Part shown: positions 28,462-36,417 of the stretch, piece after piece | How positions within the stretch are numbered: position 1 is the first letter of the stretch | Layout of the letters: each line of letters starts with the position of its first letter | DNA from: Burkholderiales bacterium | GTDB taxonomy: Bacteria; Pseudomonadota; Gammaproteobacteria; Burkholderiales; SG8-39 | DNA: 64,000 nt | Assembly: GCA_020848075.1 (NCBI GenBank) | Contig: JADLAV010000061.1 | Location: 124,001-188,000, forward strand | Reading direction: 5' to 3' | Notes under the pieces: generated by a model | What the model was told of the DNA's origin: nothing | What the model saw: only the letters and a program-made list of their open reading frames with translations | Database searches by the model: none | Position numbers and translations under genes: made by a program

Positions 28462-28531
28462 TGACGCCGCAGGGAACTCGCCATGCTTCGGCGCGATGTC
28501 AGCCTTTGCGCTCGGGCGATCTCAAGCGTTA
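28462..28531. other. Candidate attC-like recombination site 2
   Basis: Starts TGACGC (28462-28467), 5 bases after the DMT gene stop, and ends GCGTTA (28526-28531). It continues TATT, one mismatch from the GTTRRRY core. The internal arms pair less well than in site 1; a CGCC/GGCG mini-hairpin is near the middle. It has the same end sequences and the same stop-site-gene spacing as site 1. The next gene starts 21 bases downstream. Confidence 0.4.
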
Positions 28532-28552
28532 TATTCCTCTTTCGAGGCGCGC

Positions 28553-28951
28553 ATGAAACGCGGCAAATCGTTCTGGCTCAGGCTTTCCCTGCTCGCGAGC
28601 TTCCTTGCTGTCGGGATTCCGTACTGGCTCGTACCGTATAACACCATCAAGCTGCCGTACGCGCTCCTGCATCCCGGTCTGTTCGTTGCCGCTGCTGCGG
28701 CGCTGTTGCTGTGCATGTACCGCCTCGCGTCATTCTGGCGGTCCACCGGCATGGTGACGCTATCGGTCGGCGCGTCGGTCTTCGCCCGCGTGCTGGTGGA
28801 TGGCATGCGAGATCCTACCTCCCACAACCTGTGGCCGTTCGAAGTCGTCATCGCATTGGTGGTCGGTTTCGCCTGCGCGCTGCCGGGCGCGATCGTCGGC
28901 AGCCTGATCGCCCGGTGGGTGATAAATCGTTCGGGAGATGCGCAGTCATGA
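28553..28951 (+). CDS. Four-helix membrane protein, cassette-type hypothetical
   Basis: 132 residues. Hydrophobic helices at about 7-27 (LRLSLLASFLAVGIPYWLVP), 40-60 (LFVAAAAALLLCMYRLASFW), 70-85 and 100-125 (VIALVVGFACALPGAIVGSL) suggest four membrane spans. I do not recognise the family. It is the first of three overlapping or abutting genes (stop overlaps the next start, ATGA) and follows an attC-like palindrome. All three encode small membrane proteins, so they may form a complex. A basic N-terminus (MKRGKSFW) favours an in-facing start. Confidence 0.62.
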   Translation: MKRGKSFWLRLSLLASFLAVGIPYWLVPYNTIKLPYALLHPGLFVAAAAALLLCMYRLASFWRSTGMVTLSVGASVFARVLVDGMRDPTSHNLWPFEVVIALVVGFACALPGAIVGSLIARWVINRSGDAQS

Positions 28952-29190
28952 GCCGAACCGAAGAAGCGGTTCTACGCCGGTTTTCGGGATTGAAAATCGT
29001 GTTCTGGAGCCTCGCGCTCGGAGCCGCGGGCGTGGCGCCTCTGCTGCTCTACATTGCGTTCGGCCCGGCCGACGGGAATCCGATCGGGCTCGGCCTCCTG
29101 GCGGCGCTCGCCGTGCCCGTCGGCGCAGTCGGCGCCGGCATAGGCCTCATCAAAATGCTGGTCGAGTATTTCACCGGCCGCAGGGACTGA
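28948..29190 (+). CDS. Two-helix membrane protein, cassette-type hypothetical
   Basis: 80 residues. Charged N-terminus MSRTEEAVLRRFSGLK, then two hydrophobic helices (IVFWSLALGAAGVAPLLLYI and GLLAALAVPVGAVGAGIGLI), ending in EYFTGRRD. The start overlaps the previous stop by four bases. I do not recognise a family. It belongs to the same three-gene unit as its neighbours. Confidence 0.6.
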   Translation: MSRTEEAVLRRFSGLKIVFWSLALGAAGVAPLLLYIAFGPADGNPIGLGLLAALAVPVGAVGAGIGLIKMLVEYFTGRRD

Positions 29191-29193
29191 GTC

Positions 29194-29376
29194 ATGTTCA
29201 AGGTGTTGGGGTTCCTGGTCGGTCTGTACACCCTGTACGCTGCGGTGACGGGCGAGGTGAACGCAAAATCCGGCGCATGGGGCAGAACGGTATCGCGAGC
29301 CGAGTCGCCGGAATACTTCTGGGTCGTGATCGCGATCTATGCGGGCCTCGCGCTCGCGTTGATCACCGTCTTCTGA
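29194..29376 (+). CDS. Small two-helix membrane protein, cassette-type hypothetical
   Basis: 60 residues: helix 1 in FKVLGFLVGLYTLYAAVTG, a polar loop GEVNAKSGAWGRTVSRAESP, and helix 2 in YFWVVIAIYAGLALALITVF. It begins 3 bases after the previous stop. The C-terminus lies at the end of helix 2. I do not recognise a family. It is the last gene before a short hairpin (29397-29412) and the convergent TRAP operon. Confidence 0.58.
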   Translation: MFKVLGFLVGLYTLYAAVTGEVNAKSGAWGRTVSRAESPEYFWVVIAIYAGLALALITVF

Positions 29377-29396
29377 GGATATTCCGCGGCACGATG

Positions 29397-29412
29397 GCCC
29401 GCCCAGGCGGGC
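29397..29412. terminator. Short GC hairpin between convergent genes
   Basis: GCCCGCC (29397-29403), a two-base gap, and GGCGGGC (29406-29412) are perfect reverse complements in the gap between the small membrane-protein genes (+) and the TRAP operon (-). There is no clear T-run on either side, and a two-base loop is too tight for full pairing. It could pause or terminate transcription from either side, but this is weak. Confidence 0.35.
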
Positions 29413-29425
29413 GCCACCGTCGAGC

Positions 29426-30742
29426 CTAGTGCGCCGCGCCCATGAGATGGTCCGGCAGCCAGGTGGCGATTCCGGGGAATATGCACAGGATCACGATGGC
29501 GAGGAACATGCAGAGCACGTAGGGAATGGTGCCCCACATAACCCTGGTGACCGGCACGTCCGGTGCGATCGAGTTGACGATGTAGATGTTGAGGCCGACC
29601 GGCGGGTGAATCAGGCCGACCTCCATGTTGATGGTGAGGATCACGCCGAACCACACCGGGTCGAACCCCGCGGCGCGCACGATGGGCAGGAGGATCGGGC
29701 TCGCCATGAGGATGATCGCCGCGGGCGGGATGAAGAAGCCGCACACCAGCAGGAACACGTTGATGATGCCCATGAGCACCCAGCGATTGACGTGCATGTC
29801 GGCGATCGCCTGGGCGAGCGTCTGCGTGAGGTAGAGCGAGGTCAGCACGTAGCCGAACAGCACCGCTGCGGCGATGATGGTGAGGATCATCACCGATTCG
29901 CGCATGGTGTCGCGCAGGATCGCCCACCAGTCCCTCGCCTTCCACATGCGATAGATCACCACCGCGAGCGCCACGCACAGCGCCGCGCCTACGCCGGCCG
30001 CCTCCGACGGCGTCGCCAGGCCGCCATACAGGGCGTAGATCACGCCGACGATGATGGCGATGAAGGGCGCGATCTTCGGGATCGCCTGGAGTTTCTCGCG
30101 CCAGCTGTAGCGGAAGTGCGCCGCGTGCGCGCGGAATCCCCGCTTCCAGATGATGAACAGCGTCCACAGCATGAAGAGCCCCGTGAGCATCAGCCCGGGC
30201 AGCACACCGGCGAGGAAGAGCCGCCCGATCGAGGTCTCGGTTGCGATGCCGTACAGGATGAAGGTGATCGATGGCGGGATCAGGATGCCGAGCGTGCCGC
30301 CGGCGCAGATCGAGCCCGTCGCGACGTCGTCCGGGTAGCCGCGCCGGCGCATCTCGGGAATGCCCATCTTGCCGATCGCCGCGCAGCACGCGGGCGAGGA
30401 GCCGGTGAGCGCGGCGAAGATCGCGCAGGCGCCGAGGTTGGAGATCGCCAGCCCGCCCGGAACGCGGTAGAGCCAGCGGTCGAGCGCCTCGTACAGGTCC
30501 CTGCCCGCGGGCGAGGAGCCGATCGCCGCGCCCATCATGACGAACATCGGGATCGACACCAGGGTGAAATCGTTCAATCCCGAGTAGAAGGTCTCGGCGA
30601 CGACCTGCAGCGCGTCGAAGCCCTGGAAGATGAGCAGGAAGACGAGCGACACCGCCCCCAGGCCGAACGCGACCGGCGCCCCGGACAGCAGCACGGCGAG
30701 CGTGGCGACGAGGACCACCGTGCCCTGGAGGGTCGGGCTCAT
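29426..30742 (-). CDS. TRAP transporter large permease subunit (DctM type)
   Basis: 438 residues with 11-12 hydrophobic helices. Family signatures are VSIPMFVMMGAAIGSSPAGR, CAIFAALTGSSPACCAAIGK, GTLGILIPPSITFILYG and LTINMEVGLIHPPVGLNIYI. The large subunit forms the sodium-driven transport path of tripartite ATP-independent periplasmic transporters, which import carboxylates, sialic acid and related anions. The start (30742) overlaps the small-subunit stop by four bases. The order dctP-dctQ-dctM is complete on the minus strand. Substrate is unknown. Confidence 0.92.
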   Translation of the reverse strand: MSPTLQGTVVLVATLAVLLSGAPVAFGLGAVSLVFLLIFQGFDALQVVAETFYSGLNDFTLVSIPMFVMMGAAIGSSPAGRDLYEALDRWLYRVPGGLAISNLGACAIFAALTGSSPACCAAIGKMGIPEMRRRGYPDDVATGSICAGGTLGILIPPSITFILYGIATETSIGRLFLAGVLPGLMLTGLFMLWTLFIIWKRGFRAHAAHFRYSWREKLQAIPKIAPFIAIIVGVIYALYGGLATPSEAAGVGAALCVALAVVIYRMWKARDWWAILRDTMRESVMILTIIAAAVLFGYVLTSLYLTQTLAQAIADMHVNRWVLMGIINVFLLVCGFFIPPAAIILMASPILLPIVRAAGFDPVWFGVILTINMEVGLIHPPVGLNIYIVNSIAPDVPVTRVMWGTIPYVLCMFLAIVILCIFPGIATWLPDHLMGAAH

Positions 30743-31290
30743 TCGCGCAACCGGTCCGCGCCGAGGCCGAAAGGCGGCGTGCGCCCGGTGACCAGGCAGA
30801 TGAGCTCGGCGACGTACTGCAGCACGAGCAGCCCGAGACCGATGGGCATCGCGGCGTACGGGATCCACAGCCGCGCGCGCCATACCGTGTCGGAGCGCCA
30901 GTTCTTCGTCCAGGCCTCGTGCCAGTACAACGTGCCGAGGACGAACAGCACGACGCAGAACGCGAGCGCGAGGAGCGTGGTGAACAGCGCGAGCCCGAAC
31001 CGGGCGCGCGGCCCGACGTAGAGCGGCAGCACGTCGACGTTCACGTGGCCGCGGGTCATGAGCACGTAGGCGCTCCCGACGAACGTCGCGGCCACCACGC
31101 AGTAGGTGACGGCGTCGATCTGCCACACGGTGTTGCGTCCGAGCACGTAGCGCTCGATCACCATGTCGCAGATCGCCAGCACGCCGAAGGCGATCAGGCC
31201 GGCGGCGACGGCGCCGGACACGCGCGATAGCATGCGGACGGCCCGGACGTAGCCGTCGACCATCCCGCCGCGGCGGGTTCGCCTCCTCAT
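30739..31290 (-). CDS. TRAP transporter small permease subunit (DctQ type)
   Basis: 183 residues, four helices, for example VSGAVAAGLIAFGVLAICDM, AVTYCVVAATFVGSAYVLMT, RFGLALFTTLLALAFCVVLF and YAAMPIGLGLLVLQYVAELI. The segment RGHVNVDVLPLYV matches the DctQ pattern (GHVRVDVL). The small subunit stabilises the large one and the binding-protein contact. The gene lies 10 bases after the binding-protein gene and overlaps dctM. A longer basic N-terminus (MRRRTRRGGMVDG) could be trimmed to the second Met. Confidence 0.9.
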   Translation of the reverse strand: MRRRTRRGGMVDGYVRAVRMLSRVSGAVAAGLIAFGVLAICDMVIERYVLGRNTVWQIDAVTYCVVAATFVGSAYVLMTRGHVNVDVLPLYVGPRARFGLALFTTLLALAFCVVLFVLGTLYWHEAWTKNWRSDTVWRARLWIPYAAMPIGLGLLVLQYVAELICLVTGRTPPFGLGADRLRE

Positions 31291-31300
31291 GCGCGCCGGC

Positions 31301-32305
31301 TTACTTGACCGACAGCGCCTCGTCGATCAGCCTCTGGCCGTCGGGGACTTCCTTGGCGAACCTCGCGAACGAGCTCTTCTTCGCCACCTCGATCCAGGCC
31401 TCGTATTCCGCATCGCTCAGGGTCACAACCTTGACATTGTGGGTCTCGAAGGTCTTGATCGCCTCGGCGTTCACGGCGTCGGCCTTGCTCTCGTAGTACG
31501 CCTGCGCCGCCTCGCCGGCCTTGATGATCGCGGCCTGCTGGGCCTTGTTCAGCCGGTTGAAGCTCTTCTTCGACATCAGCACCGGCTCGTACATGAACCA
31601 CAGCGCGTTGACGCCCGGCGCGGTGAGGCACTTGGTCACTTCATAGAGGCGCATCGAGGCGAAGCTGCCGAGGCTCGTGTCGGTGCCGTTCACGACGCCG
31701 GTCTGGAAGGCGTTGTAGAGCTCGTTGGACGGTGGGCTGACGATGCTCGCGCCTGCCGCCTGCCACATCGCGGCGAAAGTCGGGCCCGCGGCGCGAAACT
31801 TGACGCCCTTCAGATCGCCCGGCTTGGTGATGCACGCCTGGTTGGAGGCCATCCCCCCGGCGAACCAGGCATCGGAGAGCACCATCACCCCGTGCTTCTC
31901 GATCACCGCGCGGATGTCCTTCATGAACTGCGAGCGGTTGACGCGCTTGGCGCGCTCCTGGCTGCGGATCAGGCCGGGCATCAGCGTGGCGCTGAATTCT
32001 GGCACCTTGCCGCTCGCGTAATCGAGGGGAAACAGCGAGATGTCGAGCTGGCCGTTGACCATCGCGTTCCACTGGTCGTTCGCCTTGAAGAGCGAGGCGC
32101 CGGGATAGACCTGGATGTCGAGCCCGACCCCCGCGGCCTTCGCGTCCTTGGCGATCAACTGCACCATGTCGTCGCGCACATCGCCCTTTCCTCCCGGGAA
32201 CTGGTGCGAGGCGCGCAGGACGAGATCGGCCGCGAACGCGGCGTTCACGAGGGCGCCCGCCGCGACGAGCGCGGCAACGACGCGAATCTTGCGGAGACTA
32301 GCCAT
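31301..32305 (-). CDS. TRAP transporter substrate-binding protein (DctP type)
   Basis: 334 residues. A signal peptide (RVVAALVAAGALVNAAFA, cleaved before ADLVLRAS) precedes the two-lobed DctP fold. The hinge region and the conserved arginine that holds the substrate carboxylate fall around LKGVKFRAAGPTFAAMW. NELYNAFQTGVVNGTDTS is the other family signature. Substrate cannot be predicted with confidence. It heads the P-Q-M operon. Upstream lie 392 bases without a gene that hold a pair of inverted dispersed repeats. Confidence 0.92.
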   Translation of the reverse strand: MASLRKIRVVAALVAAGALVNAAFAADLVLRASHQFPGGKGDVRDDMVQLIAKDAKAAGVGLDIQVYPGASLFKANDQWNAMVNGQLDISLFPLDYASGKVPEFSATLMPGLIRSQERAKRVNRSQFMKDIRAVIEKHGVMVLSDAWFAGGMASNQACITKPGDLKGVKFRAAGPTFAAMWQAAGASIVSPPSNELYNAFQTGVVNGTDTSLGSFASMRLYEVTKCLTAPGVNALWFMYEPVLMSKKSFNRLNKAQQAAIIKAGEAAQAYYESKADAVNAEAIKTFETHNVKVVTLSDAEYEAWIEVAKKSSFARFAKEVPDGQRLIDEALSVK

Positions 32306-32697
32306 TCTTCCCCCCTCCTTGTCGTTGGTAACAGACGAGCTGCCTTGCGGAACGCTAGTTTACTCGCTGCCGGGACCGCTCAGGAACCTCTGCTTGAGTC
32401 ATCCCCGGGAAGGCGGGGATCCAGCAAGTCGTTGAATGACCTCGAACTGGATTCCCGCCTGCGCGGGAATGACGAGGTTCTTCGGAGTCTCCCTCACACG
32501 CCCCGCGCAAGGCGGCGGTTTGCAGGGCCGGGGTGATTTGCGCAGGAGCGATCATCGGGTCGATGGCGGTCTCGCGGTGCGCCCCGCGTACGCAATTGTC
32601 CTTCACGCCGACGTGGGAAAAGCTCCCGCCGGTCGCCAGAATCCGCGCGGGCTGGTAAATTGAACCGCTGGATGTTCCGGATCGAACGGAGGTGAAA
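32306..32697. other. 392-base intergenic region with dispersed repeats
   Basis: Divergent region between the TRAP binding-protein gene (-) and the ABM-domain gene (+). The part at 32398-32474 is an inverted pair of dRS3-like elements. A ribosome site ACGGAGG lies just before the next start at 32698. I see no other feature. Confidence 0.6.
32398..32474. repeat. Inverted pair of dRS3-like dispersed repeats
   Basis: Copy A (32398-32424) begins GTCATCCCCGGG, runs to GCGGGGATCCAG and is inverted relative to copy B. Copy B (32447-32474) begins CTGGATTCCCGCC and ends GCGGGAATGACG. The core ATTCCC-N8-GGGAAT is exact in copy B (ATTCCCGC at 32451, GCGGGAAT ending 32470). The two copies flank about 22 bases. 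A third decayed copy is inside the GT9 gene end (13324-13349). Such elements are known targets for phage integrases in Neisseria; here they are just repeats. Confidence 0.75.
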
Positions 32698-33063
32698 ATG
32701 TTCGCAGTGATCTTCGAGGTCCATCCGACCGAATCGGGCAAGGGCGAATATCTCTCCATCGCGGCGAGGTTGCGCGAGATCCTGAAGGATCTTCCCGGCT
32801 TCGTCTCGGTCGAGAGATTCGAAAGCATCACGGACCAGAGCAAGCTGCTGAGCCTGTCCTTCTGGGAAAGCGAAGAGGCCATCGACAAGTGGCGCAACGT
32901 GGTCGAACACAGGATTGCGCAGCAAAAGGGCAAGCGGGAGCTGTTCAGGAAGTACCGGATCCGGGTGGCACGCGTCCTGCGCGATTACACCGAGTCCGAG
33001 CGTACTCACGCGCCGTCCGATTTGAAGGCCGAGTTCGCGGGCTCTCATCCGAAGGGCGCCTGA
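32698..33063 (+). CDS. Antibiotic-biosynthesis-monooxygenase-fold (ABM) protein
   Basis: 121 residues, ferredoxin-like dimeric alpha-beta barrel of the ABM family. FAVIFEVHPTESGKGEYLSI is the first strand, PGFVSVERFESITDQSKLLS the second, and FWESEEAIDKWRNVVEHRIA the conserved helix. Members include haem-degrading monooxygenases and quinol monooxygenases, but many have unknown roles. The C-terminus has an extra ~25 residues (TESERTHAPSDLKAEFA) beyond the domain. The ATG at 32698 is 7 bases after GGAGG. It precedes the aprMBA operon by 144 bases and may be independent of it. Confidence 0.8.
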   Translation: MFAVIFEVHPTESGKGEYLSIAARLREILKDLPGFVSVERFESITDQSKLLSLSFWESEEAIDKWRNVVEHRIAQQKGKRELFRKYRIRVARVLRDYTESERTHAPSDLKAEFAGSHPKGA

Positions 33064-33108
33064 ACGGAACGGCCGGCGCGCAGCCGACCGACTTGGCTGT
33101 GCGGCGGG

Positions 33109-33131
33109 ATGAAGTTTCAAATACACTTCAT
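33109..33131. promoter_or_regulatory. Palindrome upstream of aprMBA, candidate operator
   Basis: ATGAAGT (33109-33115) and ACTTCAT (33125-33131) are perfect reverse complements separated by 9 AT-rich bases (TTCAAATAC). It is the only AT-rich symmetrical sequence between the ABM gene and aprM, 77 bases before the aprM start. A TTGGCT at 33093-33098 could be a -35 for a promoter inside the palindrome. The regulator is unknown. Confidence 0.4.
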
Positions 33132-33207
33132 GGCCAGATAGCTCGTTTTCGTCCGCCCGCCGTTCGGCCGGCGCCTGCGATGGCCGCCTCCATGGAGGAG
33201 CTATACC

Positions 33208-33984
33208 GTGCTAACCACCAATCCGTTCGCCGGACTCGCGGCGTCCATCTCGCCCGGAGTCATGCAGTGCTACGTCGTCCTCATGGTCGTTCTGGTGGTG
33301 TTGGGAACGCTGGCCGACGTCGCGCACAAGGGGAGCGCCAAGTACTTCTTCGAGAACCTGCGCAAGTCGAAGAGCAGGAAGGGGGTGAGGCCGGTCGGCG
33401 GCGGTGAGTTGCTGTCGATCGCGGTGCAGACGGCGGTCGTCGACGTCATCACCTCCGGCGAGTTCTGCAACCCGCGCCGCCGCGTGGCGCACTTGCTCAC
33501 CATGTACGGCTTCGTGATCTACTGCGTGACCACGGCGATCATGGTGTTCGCGTACCCGGCGCCGGAGACGCCGGCACCCGCCATCCTGCCGCAGCTCTGG
33601 TGGCTCGGCGGGCTGCTGGTCTGCCTGGGCGGGTACTGGTTCTGGTTCTTCATCCGCGTCGACGTCCTCGCGGAGGGACACACCCCCTTCCGCTTCATGC
33701 GCGCGGACCTGTTCGTCGTCTCGCTCGTGGGCAGCGTCACGCTCGGACTGATCTGGGCCGCAGCGGGCGCCGGCGTGGGCGTGCTCTTCGGCCTGTACAT
33801 CCTCACGACGACGGTGCTCTTCGGGTCCGTGTTGTGGTCGAAGTTCGCCCACATGTTCTACAAGCCGGCCGCGGCCTTCGAGAAGAGGATGTCCTACGCG
33901 AACGGCACGCGCAGCAACCTGCCCGCGCCGGCCGACAAGCCCGAGACGTTCGGCAGCGCGCGCGAGCTGCCCCGGCACTACTGA
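33208..33984 (+). CDS. aprM: Adenylylsulfate reductase membrane anchor AprM
   Basis: 258 residues. Hydrophobic helices at about 17-37 (MQCYVVLMVVLVVLGTLADV), 90-112, 125-145 (LWWLGGLLVCLGGYWFWFFI), 165-195 and 195-215 suggest about five membrane spans. The sequence RRVAHLLTMYGFVIYCVTTA and HMFYKPAAAFEKRM has histidines that could bind haem, as in heterodisulfide-reductase-type membrane subunits. Its position directly before aprB and aprA identifies it as AprM, the anchor found in sulfur-oxidising bacteria in place of QmoABC. It would pass electrons from the periplasm-independent Apr complex to the quinone pool; that step is by family knowledge. The coding gap to aprB is 27 bases. Confidence 0.85.
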   Translation: MLTTNPFAGLAASISPGVMQCYVVLMVVLVVLGTLADVAHKGSAKYFFENLRKSKSRKGVRPVGGGELLSIAVQTAVVDVITSGEFCNPRRRVAHLLTMYGFVIYCVTTAIMVFAYPAPETPAPAILPQLWWLGGLLVCLGGYWFWFFIRVDVLAEGHTPFRFMRADLFVVSLVGSVTLGLIWAAAGAGVGVLFGLYILTTTVLFGSVLWSKFAHMFYKPAAAFEKRMSYANGTRSNLPAPADKPETFGSARELPRHY

Positions 33985-34011
33985 ACCGAGTCCCCGGAGG
34001 GAAGGAAGACC

Positions 34012-34476
34012 ATGCCGACTTTCGTCTACATGACCCGGTGCGACGGGTGCGGGCACTGCGTCGACATCTGCCCGTCCGACATCATGCACATCGACAAGAC
34101 CTACCGGCGTGCACTGAACATCGAGCCGAACATGTGCTGGGAGTGCTACTCCTGCGTGAAGGCCTGCCCGATGCAAGCCATCGACTGCCGCGGCTATGCC
34201 GACTTCGCCCCGCTCGGCCACAGCGTGCGTGCGCTGCGCGAGGAGAAGAAGGGCACGATCGCCTGGAAGATCAGGTTCCGCGACGGCCGCGAGAAGAACT
34301 TTCTTTCCCCGATCCGTACGACGCCCTGGGGGACGATCAAGGGCCCGGCGGAATACGCTGCCCCGCGCGCGGAGGACTTCAACCGGCAGGAGCTCGCGCA
34401 CGAGCCCGACTCGCTCAAGATCGAGGGCGGACTGCCGGCGCTGCGCCGGGAACAGCTGAAGCAGGGGGTGGTGTGA
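34012..34476 (+). CDS. aprB: Adenylylsulfate reductase beta subunit AprB
   Basis: 154 residues. Two [4Fe-4S] clusters: the first in RCDGCGHCVDICPSDIMHID and the second in MCWECYSCVKACPMQAIDCR. The long C-terminal tail (DGREKNFLSPIRTTPWGTIK and beyond) is typical of AprB and wraps around the AprA subunit. AprB carries electrons between the AprA flavin and the membrane anchor. The stop shares one base with the aprA start (TGATG), so the two subunits are translationally coupled. GGAGGGAAG lies upstream of the ATG. Confidence 0.94.
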   Translation: MPTFVYMTRCDGCGHCVDICPSDIMHIDKTYRRALNIEPNMCWECYSCVKACPMQAIDCRGYADFAPLGHSVRALREEKKGTIAWKIRFRDGREKNFLSPIRTTPWGTIKGPAEYAAPRAEDFNRQELAHEPDSLKIEGGLPALRREQLKQGVV

Positions 34477-36314
34477 TGGGACTGTTCGGAAGGAAGACGG
34501 TTACCGTCGACGCGGACATCCTCGTCATCGGCGGCGGCATGGCCGGCACGGGCGCGACCTACGAGTCACGCTACTGGGGCCGCGATCTGAAGATCGTGTG
34601 CGTGGAGAAGGCGAACATCGAGCGGAGCGGCGCGGTCGCCCAGGGCCTGTACGCCATCAACTGCTACATGGGCATGCAATGGGGCGAGAACCAGCCCGAG
34701 GACCATGTCCGCTACGCGCGCAACGACCTGATGGGCCTCGTGCGCGAGGACTTGGGCTACGACATCGCGCGCCACGTCGACGGCACGGTGCACAAGTTCG
34801 AGGAATGGGGCCTGCCGATGATGCGCGACCCCAAGACCGGCCGCTACCAGCGCGAAGGCAAGTGGCAGATCATGATCCACGGCGAGAGCTACAAGCCGAT
34901 CGTCGCGGAAGCCGCGCGCAAGGCCGCGAGCGAGGTCCACAACCGCATCATGGTCACGCACCTGTTGATGGACCAGAAGGCCAAACGGGTCGCCGGCGCG
35001 GTCGGCTTCAACGTCCGCACGGGTGACTACTGCGTGTTCCGTGCCAAGGCGGTGATCGTCTGCGCGGGCGGAGCGTCGCACATCTTCAAGCCGCGCTCCG
35101 TGGGGGAGGGGATGGGGCGGACCTGGTACGCGCCGTGGTCGAGCGCGTCCGCATACGCATTGCCGATCCAGGTCGGCGCCAAGATGATGCAGATGGAAAA
35201 CCGCATCGTGCTGGCGCGCTTCAAGGACGGCTACGGCCCGGTCGGCGCGTATTTCCTGCACCTCAAGACCTACACGCAAAACGGCTACGGCGAGGAGTAC
35301 GAATCGAAGTGGAAGGAGCACACGCGGGCGCTGGTCGGCGATTACATCGACCACCATCCGACGCCGACCTGCCTGCGCAACCACGCCTTCCTGCAGGAGG
35401 TGGCGGCGGGCCGCGGTCCGATCCGCATGGTGACCACGGAAGCCTTCCAGGATCCGCACAAGGAGACGGTCGGCTGGGAGAACTTTCTCGGTATGACGAT
35501 CGGGCAAGCGGTGGTCTGGGCATCGCAGAACATCGATCCCAAGTACATCAACCCCGAGCTCACCACCTCCGAGCCCTACGTGATGGGCTCACACGCCACT
35601 TGCTCCGGCGCCTGGGCGAGCGGGCCGGAGGACTACGCCCCGTCGGACTATCAGTGGGGCTACAACCGCATGATGACGGTCGACGGGCTGTTCGGTGCCG
35701 GCGACACCATCGGCGGCACGGCGCACAAGTTCTCCTCGGGTTCCTTCACCGAGGGCCGCATCGCGGCCAAGGCGGCGGTCAGGTACGTGATGGAAAAGGG
35801 CAAGGCCCAGCCCGAGGTGAGCGACGAGGAAGTCCGCGAGCTCGAGCGGACGATCTTCCAGCCGCTGGAGACGTATCGCGTCGGGCGCAACGAGATCGTC
35901 GCCGGCACCGTCTCGCCGAGCTACATCCTGCCGCTCCACGGCCTGCAGCGCCTCGAGAAGATCATGGACGAGTACGCCGGCGGCATCAGCACGAACTACA
36001 TGACCAACGACAAGCTGCTCAACCGCGGACTCGAGCTCTTGAAGATGCTGAAGGAAGACATGAGGCAGATCGGTGCGGAAGACCTCCACCAGCTCCAGCG
36101 CGCGTGGGAGCTGCAACACCGGCTGCTTGCCTCGGAGTCCGTGACGCGACACACGCTCTACCGCGAGGAAACGCGCTGGCCCGGGTACTACTACCGCGGC
36201 GACTTCATGAAGCTCGACGATGAGAAGTGGCACTGCTTCACCCTGTCCCGCTACGACCGCAAGACCGGCGAGTGGACGATGGAGAAGGCGCCGGTCTATC
36301 ACATCGTCGACTGA
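34476..36314 (+). CDS. aprA: Adenylylsulfate reductase alpha subunit AprA
   Basis: 612 residues, the usual AprA length. The FAD-binding motif is DADILVIGGGMAGTGATYES; the fumarate-reductase-like fold follows. PYVMGSHATCSGAWASGPED contains the conserved active-site histidine region, and FGAGDTIGGTAHKFSSGSFT closes the FAD site. AprA interconverts sulfite plus AMP and adenosine 5'-phosphosulfate. With AprM and without sat, dsr or qmo genes nearby, the likely direction is sulfite oxidation in sulfur metabolism, but flanking sequence outside the window could change this. It is the best metabolic marker in the window. Confidence 0.95.
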   Translation: MGLFGRKTVTVDADILVIGGGMAGTGATYESRYWGRDLKIVCVEKANIERSGAVAQGLYAINCYMGMQWGENQPEDHVRYARNDLMGLVREDLGYDIARHVDGTVHKFEEWGLPMMRDPKTGRYQREGKWQIMIHGESYKPIVAEAARKAASEVHNRIMVTHLLMDQKAKRVAGAVGFNVRTGDYCVFRAKAVIVCAGGASHIFKPRSVGEGMGRTWYAPWSSASAYALPIQVGAKMMQMENRIVLARFKDGYGPVGAYFLHLKTYTQNGYGEEYESKWKEHTRALVGDYIDHHPTPTCLRNHAFLQEVAAGRGPIRMVTTEAFQDPHKETVGWENFLGMTIGQAVVWASQNIDPKYINPELTTSEPYVMGSHATCSGAWASGPEDYAPSDYQWGYNRMMTVDGLFGAGDTIGGTAHKFSSGSFTEGRIAAKAAVRYVMEKGKAQPEVSDEEVRELERTIFQPLETYRVGRNEIVAGTVSPSYILPLHGLQRLEKIMDEYAGGISTNYMTNDKLLNRGLELLKMLKEDMRQIGAEDLHQLQRAWELQHRLLASESVTRHTLYREETRWPGYYYRGDFMKLDDEKWHCFTLSRYDRKTGEWTMEKAPVYHIVD

Positions 36315-36417
36315 GCCGGAGGTCGGGGGCGCCTTCGTCCGGCGTGGCTCTCGCGGTGGTGGAAAGGGCGCGGGCGAGCGCCTGCGGCGGATGGATGCCG
36401 CCGAGGAACGGGGAGCC

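Noticed and set aside
25377-29425. Insertion sequence or prophage in the accessory island
   Set aside because: I find no transposase, integrase, terminal repeats or phage structural genes. The island is better explained by cassettes and decayed modules.
33208-36314. Apr operon read as dissimilatory sulfate reduction
   Set aside because: The anchor is AprM rather than Qmo, and neither sat nor dsr is adjacent. That combination is typical of sulfur oxidisers, although absent genes could lie outside the window.
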